64,000 bases of DNA from NCBI GenBank assembly GCA_025602905.1, contig JAHLKI010000008.1, positions 496,001 through 560,000 on the forward strand, written 5' to 3'. Source of the DNA: Phlyctochytrium arcticum. Lineage: Eukaryota > Chytridiomycota > Chytridiomycetes > Chytridiales > Chytridiaceae. Below the pieces are notes generated by a model. The model did no database searches. It worked only from the letters and a program-made list of their open reading frames with translations, and was not told the origin of the DNA. A program made the position numbers and the translations under genes. Of this stretch, positions 56,401 to 64,000 are shown one piece after another (position 1 is the stretch's first letter; each line of letters starts with the position of its first letter).

Positions 56401-58590
56401 CTGTCTCGTCCCCTGTCTCTTCACCTGTCTCTTCACCTGTCTCTTCACCTGTCTCTTCACCTGTCTCTTCACCTGTCTCTTCACCTGTCTCTTCACCTGT
56501 CTCTTCACCTGTCTCTTCACCTGTCTCTTCACCTGTCTCTTCACCTGTCTCTTCACCTGTCTCTTCACCTGTCTCTTCACCTGTCTCTTCACCCCCGGCG
56601 TTCAGGTTTCGCAAGACCCATACATTGAGCATAAAATCGCAGGCAGTCGAGGTAGTGATCAGAAATTGCTCCACGTTTGGAGGACGTGAAAACTCAGGAA
56701 GATTGGCAAATTCATCGATAATAGTCGCCCTGACATCTTGAGTTAAGGATGGAATGGCCTTTTCGAAATACCCTCGTTCTCCTATTGATCAATCCAGCGA
56801 TTAGAAAATGCATGATGGGCAGAAAGAGAAGCACAAAGAACTTTACCCGGCACGTCGTCAACAAATAAGAGTTGTGGTTGCTTATGACCGAACTGCTTCA
56901 ACGAATTCAACATCCCTTTGATCGGCTGATCTATTTCCCTCAGGCTTTTCGTGAATGTGAGCGTGTGCCCGCGGATCTCTCCAAATTGATTACCAAAAGA
57001 GTGGACGGCCGTATACACAGGGCACCCGTCAACGCGTGCAACACGTTTCGGAAGTTTGTGACTGAAATCGCTGGAAAGAATGTCCGCTGGGAGCATAGCA
57101 ATCTGTTGATCACGTCGTTTCTGGAACCGCCTTTGCGCCGTATTGTAGACAGCTAACAGGTAGTTCGAAAGAGGAAGCTTCTCTTCATACTCTTTAACAA
57201 ACTCCGGGAAAGGGGGGAAGATTGTCTGAGCGTCAAAGGGCGGCGGGTAGGTAACTCGATGACGAACTTCTTCCAAATAGGCCAACCGTCGAATATCGTA
57301 CTGCTTAGTATGGAGTTCTCGGAGGAGGTTGGCTGTAGGCGACGGCCCTGTTCTGTGGTGGAAAAGGGGCCGCATCTGATTCATCAACAGCGACGAGATA
57401 CCCATTCGTTGGGTGAGGACGGCTGGAAAGGACATGCGCGAGCTTTCGGGCAATTGGTCAAGAATGAATGGAGCATGCCCGACGAAACTTTTCCCACATC
57501 CAGACTTTTTCCCGCGCTTGTCGCAGCGGTAGCGTCGCGAAAGCAGGTACCACGTTCGATCTAGATCCACTACTCTCCGAAAGTCGTCATTCCATCCCTT
57601 CGTAGTCAGTTCGTGGCCGCAATGACATCTTAAGTTGGCGTACAGGTGCGGCACATGTATGTAGACATCTGGATAAGCCAGCTCCATAGGGTCCAAATGA
57701 TGCTGGCCCCGGAAGATGTTTTGAACTGCTGGACGGCGGATCCAACAATCGCGTTGCGTGATGAAGTCAGGATAGGATCCTCCGTTTTTGTTCAGCTTCT
57801 CCATTTCGTCATTCAAGTTCTTTTTCACAGACGTGAGAAAAGCCAAATGGCAATTCTCACGCTTATCTGGCACTGTAGTCTCATCATCCCCCAGTTCTTC
57901 TTCTTGTATCTCCGGCTCTTCAGGGCTATCTACTAGATGGATGGGAAGGCGTTAAGCACTGCCTGGTACAATCCATCAGTTTGAGAGCTCACCTATCATA
58001 TCCGGCTGAATCGTCCGCGCACCCCCGTCCAACATTTCCCCCACAACATCAGTAGTCAATTCTGCAGGCTTGATAGTCTCCGCAGAGCTTTCCGTAGCCG
58101 GTTGCATTTGTTCTGGGTCTTGTGGTTGTTCATCAGTCGACTGCGTGAAGGGCTGAGCTGCGGGTTCTTGCTCGGCGCTGCGGGAGGGGCTACTTGGCGA
58201 TGCAGGCTCTATGAATGGAAAGGAAACATGAGAACCCGTGCATTGGCTTGAGACAGTCTGGATGATGTCTTTTTCCAATATTGTACCATTGCTATTATGA
58301 GCTCCTTGATTAGTATCATCAGCTCCTTCTTGTACAGCAGGCTTAGCAGCCGCGTTCCCACGCGCTGTAAAGATCGGAAATAATGATGTATTCGCACTTT
58401 TGGAGACGGACATGCTCCCCCCTTGCATTTCATTGTTTAGATTACTAGCACTGGCATGAAGAATAGCGTTCGTTTCAGGCTCGGATGTTTGGGCACGTCT
58501 ACCCCCTCGGTTTCTGATTGTCCAAGGTCTTCCTGCGCGATGATTGGACTTGTTCTTGGAGCCCTTGGGACGGCCTCGTTTGGCAGTCAT
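53404..58590 (-). CDS. Large DDE transposase-like protein with nested DEDD 3'-5' exonuclease
   Basis: Five exons fit with perfect phases: 58590-57993, 57929-56847, 56781-55696, 55631-54679, 54612-53404, giving 1642 aa. Seen: AT-hook KRGRPKGSKNK (residues 4-14); disordered acidic region; Cys/His region (RDCWIRRP, LRCHCGHELTTKGW, RRVVDLDRTWYLLSRRYRC, GCGKSF, ~258-348), resembling the DUF6729 type; a transposase-like front half with ILSSDFSHK (Asp ~487), VDGCPVYTAV and LLFVDDVPG (Asp ~557); a (TGEE)~16 spacer; a complete DEDD exonuclease (FDCEW ~705, VGKNLGTDL ~763, YAANDAY ~840); a back half with LMDLFHLMKRI (~1053), RGTNLLEGGVHQ (Glu ~1205) and VGTLNRSGKPWKWHYDLWLI; a PDPEPT repeat; and a C-terminal Cys cluster (CRICNGICPG, CRSCQSTTCPG). 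The DDE reading is inference from spacing and partial recall of related fungal/animal ORFs. The exonuclease is certain. The fourth intron needs a GC donor (AAT|GCAAGT). The frame is intact. Confidence 0.82.
53814..53930 (-). repeat. 18-bp-type tandem repeat encoding PDPEPT/PDPEPM
   Basis: Units of GGTTCGGGGTCGGG(A/C)(A/G)TT with small changes. The repeat lies in exon 5 of the transposase-like gene and makes an acidic Pro-rich linker between the catalytic part and the C-terminal Cys cluster. Confidence 0.85.
56403..56592 (-). repeat. 12-bp minisatellite encoding (TGEE)n
   Basis: About 16 units of TCTTCACCTGTC (plus strand). The central ~10 units are identical as read, with variants (TGDE, TGAE, TGAG) at the exonuclease-side edge. 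As 12 is a multiple of 3, the coding frame tolerates changes in copy number. The unit has no stop on either strand in the overlapping frames, which creates long false ORFs. Confidence 0.95.
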
Positions 58591-58780
58591 GATTATAGCT
58601 ACGCGGACAAGATTTGGACACTAGGTTATGCAATCAGATATAGGCTATGAACTCAGGAAGGAGAAGGTGTTCAGTTCAGTACATAGCAGTACAGCCTGAT
58701 TTATTTTTATTTTTTATTTGTATTTGGGCACTGTTTGTTCAGCTGTTTGTTTGTCCGAAAAGTCCGAAACCTGACTCAGA

Positions 58781-58868
58781 CCTATCAATTAGACTTAAGG
58801 CCTGCTGCGCAAAACCTATCAATTAGACTTAAGGAAAAATGAGTCAGACCTAACAATTAGACTTAAGC
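58781..58868. repeat. Three phased 20-bp motifs at exact 34-bp spacing
   Basis: CCTATCAATTAGACTTAAGG at 58781-58800 and 58815-58834, and CCTAACAATTAGACTTAAGC at 58849-58868. The 14-bp spacers are unrelated in sequence, so the motif and its spacing are what is conserved. It lies 190 bp upstream of the ATG of the transposase-like gene. TGACTCAGA and TGAGTCAGA precede the first and third copies. They could be binding sites for the encoded protein (subterminal repeats) or a promoter element. Confidence 0.85.
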
Positions 58869-60852
58869 TGGTCCGCCACTCGCGCAATTGCCAAATTCCT
58901 GTCATCGCTCCACACCTTCTCCCAACTCTGCCGGTATATTTCAGTGTCGGATGATCTTTCACACCATATGCTGGCATCAAGTTGATACATATATCGTTAC
59001 TTGCCATAACATGTACTCGAGATAGTGTATTAACATAGTACAACGGATGCTGTGGAGGATGGACTTACGAATATGTCAAGCGAAGAAGCGAACTTGATCT
59101 GAATTGATTGATGTTGATACAGTACGGGTGCGCAAAGTAACTCGTGAGATCCGCACCGGTTTTCGAGATCAAAGTCGTTTCCGACATACTTGTTCCAACA
59201 TGATCCGAAATGTCACTCTTTCATCGTAAGAGACGGGCAGGAGACGGGGCTGCAGGGGCCATTGTCAGTCCATGCATAAAACTAGTAGAAGTACGCAGGT
59301 AACTTATACCAGAGATGAGTTGCACTTTTCATGATCAAAATATGTGCAAACAATCATGTCAAGTTGACATGCCTATGAGTGTATCAATAACGGTATGATA
59401 TAAATCACTCGATCGAGCAGCTGAATTTTCACGACCTCTCACGGAAATTGGCTGAATGGACGGGTGGATCTGAGCGCCCATACATGTACACAGCCCATGA
59501 AACCCAAATCCTCCTGAGTGTGCCTGGAAATTGGCAACTCAACAAGTTCGAGCCCCAGATCACAAGATGTGCCCTGGTAAATCGCATGATGATTCGCATC
59601 CAAGATCATAACATGGTCAAAGTTGACAGGAATGTCTTTTCCTTTGCCAGCAGCAAATACACTCGTATCGAACCTATATCCCTCGCACGAAGTATCACTC
59701 ATGTATCAAGGTTTTATAACTTTGGCTCAGACATTTCGTGTTACGGCCCAAATTATCAGAACAACATGAACCCTAGCTTGGAGCCACAAATATAAAGCTC
59801 GAGAAGTTGGAACTTGGAACAAATCAATTGGAAACTTGGAAGCCGAAGGTGGAAGAAAGAATGTGTCGCCGGAGTCGCTGCAATCCTTCTTTTTCCGAGC
59901 TTCCAAGATTCCAAGACTTACCGCGTCGGAGTTTTCGAACTGCTGCGCGAAGCATCAAGTCAATCCGACTCAATCGAGAACGCCCCCAAAGTCCAATCAC
60001 GGCGAATTTAAACTTTCCGTCCACCCTCCGCCCGCTCCGCCCTTGCTTCGTGACCGAAATCGAGGTTGCGTTTGTGGCAGCAGCGCTGGCGATTTTTTCG
60101 TGGGCTGTCGAGTCTACAAGCAAGTGCTGGAGCTGGACGGTGCGGCAGCGTTTGCCGAGAGCCAAAAGTAGCACACCGTTGCACTCTCTGATTCGTTTGA
60201 CATGCAGCTTTCCTCGCCAGAATCAGTGGTGATTTTGGCGAGTGAATTTTGGTTGAGCGTAGATTTACAACCTTGACGCGTTGCTCCGGAACAAGATGTG
60301 ATTGTGCGGCTACGGGCCCACTCTCTGAGCTTGCGATTGCGGATTATCAAACCCCGGGAAGTGATTATCATGAGTGCATGCCCAGCTGGGTCGATAAACC
60401 ACTGTTGGGCGGAAGTGGACAACGCGAAGGAGAAGAGTGGATTGGATGCGCCCCTGCGGAAAAGGTCCGCTGCCCTCATCCAGCCCTGATCATCCACACC
60501 TTGGCCGACAAAGTGTCAGGCCGGACGGCGGTTCTCGTACCTCCTACCAGTCGTCGTACATTGGCATGGCACTCCGATTTTGACCACCTCTCAGGTACCA
60601 CAGCTGCAATCAATCCTTAATTCTCTGTGCGTAGGTACAATGGCTTGGTATAAAGGCATGCCAACGATGCCTCTCCCTCATCGCATTGCTGCTGGCTGCC
60701 CGACCTCTGTCAAGTTCCTTAGCCAAGATCTCGAGCATATCAAAACCTCATAGTACCCCCCAATCGACGCGTGAGAAACACCGCCCAACGGAAACACCTA
60801 TCGGCTTACCCGTATCCTGCAAGTGCAACTTCCAAGTATTAGACGATCAGAA
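58869..60852. other. Intergenic region upstream of permease copy 2
   Basis: About 2 kb without a supportable gene. A near-perfect palindrome, CATGTCAA-G-TTGACATG, lies at 59355-59371. ORFs at 59448-59795 and 59807-60232 have no features. The last ~250 bp should hold the permease promoter. Confidence 0.45.
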
Positions 60853-62562
60853 ATGGGAATTTTGGGAGGAACAAAGCATGTCACTACCCCGGCCGTGGTG
60901 ACCCATTCGACCCACCACCACCAGACAAGGTCGCATCCATTCGGCCCTGTACATCGCGCAGTCATGGGCAACAAGTTTGGCCGCCGCATCTTTGGCACCA
61001 AATCCGTCGCCATGATGGAGGCCGAGATTGCCCAGGTCGGATTCAAGCGAACTCTGTCCGGCGTCGATCTCATGTTTCTTGGAATTGGTGCCATCATTGG
61101 AGCCGGTATCTTTGTACTTACTGGAACTGCTGCCAGAAACCACGCTGGTCCTGCCCTGGTCATCTCCTTCCTCATTGCCGGCTTCGTCTGTGGTCTTGCC
61201 TCTATGTGCTACGCTGAACTCGCCTCCATGATCCCAGCTTCCGGTTCCGCTTACTCCTTCACCTACGTCGCCATGGGAGAGTTCCTCGCCTGGATTGTCG
61301 GCTGGGATCTTATGCTCGAGTACATGGTTGGAGCTGCTACCGTCGCGGTCGGCTGGTCATCGTACGTTGTCCAACTCATTGATGACATTACCGGCAATCA
61401 CGACACCACCAACCCCCATATCGTCAATGCGCCCTTCCGATGGGTTGAAGTCGGTCAGGAACACCGTGGTCAAACAGTGACATCCGCCGCCTTTGTCCGT
61501 AACGCCGTTCCTTGTGGTCCCGGCGGCACCGATTGGTGTGAGCCCATCATCAACCTTCCCGCCATCGCCATTGTCATTGCTGTTACCGCCATCCTTGTCT
61601 TTGGTATCAAAGAGTCCAGTCGCATCAACAACTTTTTTGTCGTCGTCAAGGTTGTCATTACCCTCATGTTCATCTTTGCTGGAATCAAATTCATCAATCC
61701 CGCCAACTACACTCCCTTCATCCCCCCACAGAAGGCCGCTAAGCAGTACGGTGTCGAAGGTATCTTTGCTGGTGCCGTCACCGTCTTCTTTGCCTACATT
61801 GGTTTCGATGCCGTCTCCACTACCGCACAGGAAGCCAAGAACCCGCAAAAGGATCTGCCATTTGGAATTATTGGCTCTCTCTCTGTCTGCACCATCCTCT
61901 ACATTGCCGTCTCGGCCGTCATGGTTGGTTTGCGTCCTTACTACGACATTTCCGAAAAGGCACCGGTCGCATCCAACCTGCTGTGGGCTGCTGCTAACCA
62001 GGGGACAAACCTGCGCTGGTTCACCATCATTATCTCCATTGGCGCCGTAGCTGGTCTCACGTCCGTCATTCTCACCATGTTACTTGGTCAACCGCGTATC
62101 TTCCACGCCATGGCCAAGGATGGTCTCCTCCCCAAAACCTTTTCCCGCCTCCATCCCCGCTTCCAAACCCCCTACATTACCACCATCACCACTGGGACCA
62201 TCTGCGCCCTCTTTGCCGGTATCCTCCCTGTTGACATTCTCGGCAACCTGACCTCTGTCGGCACCCTGATTGCCTTCCTATTCGTCTCCCTCTCTACGAT
62301 CGTCCTCAAGATCACTGACCCGACCCGTCCTCGTGGCTTTTCCGTCCCCGGAGGACGCATTGGCGGATTCGTTATTCCAAGCTTGTCAGCTGCCTCTGTT
62401 ATTTTCCTCCTGACCCAAATTACACCGGCGTCGATCGCCCGAGTCTTTATCTGGATGGCCATCGGTGCTGTCGTCTACGCCGTCTACGGATACCGAAAGT
62501 CTCATTTGGGGAAACACAACGCTGGTCTACGTGCACATGGACACTCTGCATCGACCTTTTAG
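60853..62562 (+). CDS. APC-superfamily amino-acid permease (CAT/YfnA type), copy 2
   Basis: A single exon, 569 aa, from MGILGGTKHVTT. From GPVHRAVMGN onward it is nearly identical to copy 1 (40531-42246) with mostly conservative changes (for example VVV/VIV, PPNEGPKK against PPQKAAKQ in a loop). The N-terminal ~35 residues and the last ~15 differ freely. All TM signatures of copy 1 are present (GAIIGAGIFVLTG, FFAYIGFDAVSTTAQEAKNP). It is the second arm of an inverted gene pair around the mobile-DNA island. Likely a plasma-membrane amino-acid importer; the substrate is not known. Confidence 0.93.
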   Translation: MGILGGTKHVTTPAVVTHSTHHHQTRSHPFGPVHRAVMGNKFGRRIFGTKSVAMMEAEIAQVGFKRTLSGVDLMFLGIGAIIGAGIFVLTGTAARNHAGPALVISFLIAGFVCGLASMCYAELASMIPASGSAYSFTYVAMGEFLAWIVGWDLMLEYMVGAATVAVGWSSYVVQLIDDITGNHDTTNPHIVNAPFRWVEVGQEHRGQTVTSAAFVRNAVPCGPGGTDWCEPIINLPAIAIVIAVTAILVFGIKESSRINNFFVVVKVVITLMFIFAGIKFINPANYTPFIPPQKAAKQYGVEGIFAGAVTVFFAYIGFDAVSTTAQEAKNPQKDLPFGIIGSLSVCTILYIAVSAVMVGLRPYYDISEKAPVASNLLWAAANQGTNLRWFTIIISIGAVAGLTSVILTMLLGQPRIFHAMAKDGLLPKTFSRLHPRFQTPYITTITTGTICALFAGILPVDILGNLTSVGTLIAFLFVSLSTIVLKITDPTRPRGFSVPGGRIGGFVIPSLSAASVIFLLTQITPASIARVFIWMAIGAVVYAVYGYRKSHLGKHNAGLRAHGHSASTF

Positions 62563-62780
62563 AATAGAAGCTATTTCTTTCTTCTGCTGCATACCAATTG
62601 TGCTGATGTAAATCTTCTCAATACATTCCAAGTTCTCTGGTTCTTTAGTATCTGTACTTTTATCACACAAAGATATGTAAATAAGAGGTTGAACATACAG
62701 ATACGCGTAAAAACCGGCTTGTGATGAAAGATACAACCCACTCCCAAAAACATTTACACACGCCTGCCTTGCCAGTGAGA

Positions 62781-64000
62781 TTAAACAAGGTGTGAAAGCG
62801 ATTTCCACAAAACCCCCAGTTTCTCGTCTTGATCAAAGATAATCCAGACACCCTTCAGCCTTTCCCTCCGCCGATTTCTGTTTGTTGATGGCTTATGCCG
62901 ATTAGGTCCGAAGAATGCGGTCCGCTGTTGTTCCCTTGGCCGTATGAGCAGCATTCGATCAGTATGTTCATATAGGAAAACGAGCATGGGCGATACGGGG
63001 GATGGGTGAATCACTAGGGACGTGAAATTGTTGCTGACCAGTGATGTCGGAGTGCTGACAAGGGGACGAACCAGGATGTACCTTGGTAGTGGTAGTAATG
63101 CATAGAATAGAAGGTTGTCGACAGTTTCGACGAGAAGGGTGTACGAGGAGAGAACATGAATTGAAAGTATTCCGTTGCAAAAGGGTCGACAGATCTCATC
63201 GTCACGCAGAGCTGGCATGTCACCCACCTTGGCCAACCGTGCTCCCGTACGCAAGTCGAAAATTTCGACATACAGCCCGTCTATATTACCCACAGAACAA
63301 GCACAAAATCTTTCCGATAGTGCCAGTCTGTTGACGGTGAGCCCATCCTCCCAGCTTCTCTCCCACAGAATTTGTGGTTCGTGCTTCACAACTCGCACCC
63401 GCACCTGATTGCCGATATAACACGCCAGGAAGCTACCGTGCGTCTTTGCATGCTTACAGTATGTCTCCACACCACTGATGTCGTGAATACATGCAAATCG
63501 ACTGCATCTCGCAAATTCCTCTTCTTCCTTTCGCCAAACTGAGAGCGCCCAACTATCCGTGCCTTCGTCGAAAGCATCCCACTCCCGTACTGCAATGGCC
63601 TCGACCGGCATTGTATCACTTTCGAGGGCAACTGGGCAGCTCGGTTGAAGTAACCCCGTTATCCTGGAGAGTCCTCCGCCCCCATCTTTCCAAGGACTAG
63701 ATGGTTCAGTGATATCCACGGTGGTCAACGCCCCATTATCGCAGCCGATTAGGGTAGAGGGACGAGAGAAGTGCACGGTGAACAGTTCCGGTTGTACGTA
63801 CTTTGGGCAGACCGCCATGATGTAACGTCGGGATAGAAGGGCTTCCGGGGGCATATTCTTTGCCTTTAAAACTCTCAGCTCCTCAACTGCTGATTGGTCC
63901 CCAAGTGCCCTGGCGAGACCACGAGTCCAAATATCCCACTCGCAATAAACATGCTTCCAATCAATGCCATCGTCCAAAGACATTAACCCCACAACCCGCT
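62781..64000 (-). CDS. F-box-like / beta-propeller protein (partial; 5' end beyond window)
   Basis: An open frame of at least 403 codons, still open at the window edge, ends at 62781. The visible start (SLDDGIDWKHVYCEWDIWTR) resembles the segment that follows an F-box (DW-K--Y-E), so the true F-box and start probably lie upstream of 64000. The rest (LIGCDNGALTTVDI, WALSVWRKEEEEF, RFACIHDISGV, CSVGNIDGLYVEIFDLRTGA, LLVETVDNLLFYALL) reads like degenerate WD/beta-propeller blades. No intron is seen in this part. It may be a ubiquitin-ligase substrate adaptor; the target is unknown. It is tail-to-tail with permease copy 2. Confidence 0.65.
   Translation of the reverse strand, partial: RVVGLMSLDDGIDWKHVYCEWDIWTRGLARALGDQSAVEELRVLKAKNMPPEALLSRRYIMAVCPKYVQPELFTVHFSRPSTLIGCDNGALTTVDITEPSSPWKDGGGGLSRITGLLQPSCPVALESDTMPVEAIAVREWDAFDEGTDSWALSVWRKEEEEFARCSRFACIHDISGVETYCKHAKTHGSFLACYIGNQVRVRVVKHEPQILWERSWEDGLTVNRLALSERFCACSVGNIDGLYVEIFDLRTGARLAKVGDMPALRDDEICRPFCNGILSIHVLSSYTLLVETVDNLLFYALLPLPRYILVRPLVSTPTSLVSNNFTSLVIHPSPVSPMLVFLYEHTDRMLLIRPREQQRTAFFGPNRHKPSTNRNRRRERLKGVWIIFDQDEKLGVLWKSLSHLV

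Noticed and set aside
56230..56741. Long plus-strand frames rich in LSLH or SSPV repeats
   Set aside because: They are antisense readings of the 12-bp minisatellite inside the transposase-like gene; a 12-bp unit without stops stays open in several frames.
58781..58868. Regularly spaced repeats as a CRISPR-like array
   Set aside because: Only three units, a eukaryotic genome, 14-bp spacers and no Cas genes.
59807..60232. Overlapping 111-141-aa frames upstream of permease copy 2
   Set aside because: Three frames on both strands are open over the same bases with no family features; typical of GC-rich promoter DNA.

Overview
The window comes from a zoosporic fungus, most likely a chytrid (Chytridiomycota or a close relative). 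It carries fungal-type genes (a BUB2-like Rab-GAP, a VTS1-like SAM protein, a nitronate monooxygenase, a GH47 mannosidase with a signal peptide) next to CFAP251, a gene for a flagellar radial-spoke protein that only flagellated organisms keep. Introns are numerous and short (about 50-95 nt), with GT(A/G)NGT donors and occasional GC donors. No tRNA, rRNA or CRISPR was recognised.

Layout. 1-8.1 kb: a birth-and-death cluster of secreted M28 metallopeptidases (one frameshifted pseudogene, one 3' relic, one intact gene) with a divergently placed nitronate monooxygenase. 8.5-32.9 kb: a dense housekeeping block. It holds a BRSK/SAD-type kinase (16 exons, reconstructed in full), CFAP251 (18 exons, reconstructed), a gamma-glutamylcyclotransferase-like gene, BUB2, an uncharacterised coiled-coil/PPxY protein, an ATRIP/Rad26-like gene, an ELYS-like nucleoporin, a VPS5/SNX1-like sorting nexin and VTS1. 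33-39 kb: GH47 mannosidase and an ABCG transporter with a Cys-rich ectodomain.

40.5-62.6 kb: two nearly identical, intronless APC-family amino-acid permease genes in opposite orientation bracket about 18.6 kb of mobile and decaying DNA. This interval holds an aquaglyceroporin relic, an F-box/LRR pseudogene, a decayed copia-like relic, an LTR-like promoter block, strong hairpins, a very young intact Ty1/copia element (175-bp LTRs identical as read, ATAAT target duplication, 1532-aa polyprotein) and a large five-exon gene. The window ends inside a gene with an F-box-like start.

The most interesting object is the five-exon gene at 53404-58590 (minus strand). When spliced it gives one uninterrupted protein of about 1642 aa: an AT-hook, a Cys/His zinc-binding region, the front half of a DDE/RNase H-fold transposase-like domain, a (TGEE)n spacer, a complete DEDD 3'-5' exonuclease domain, the back half of the transposase-like domain, a PDPEPT repeat and a C-terminal Cys cluster. 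A proofreading-type nuclease therefore appears to be nested inside a transposase. Three phased 20-bp motifs lie just upstream. This is the best candidate here for an undescribed mobile system.
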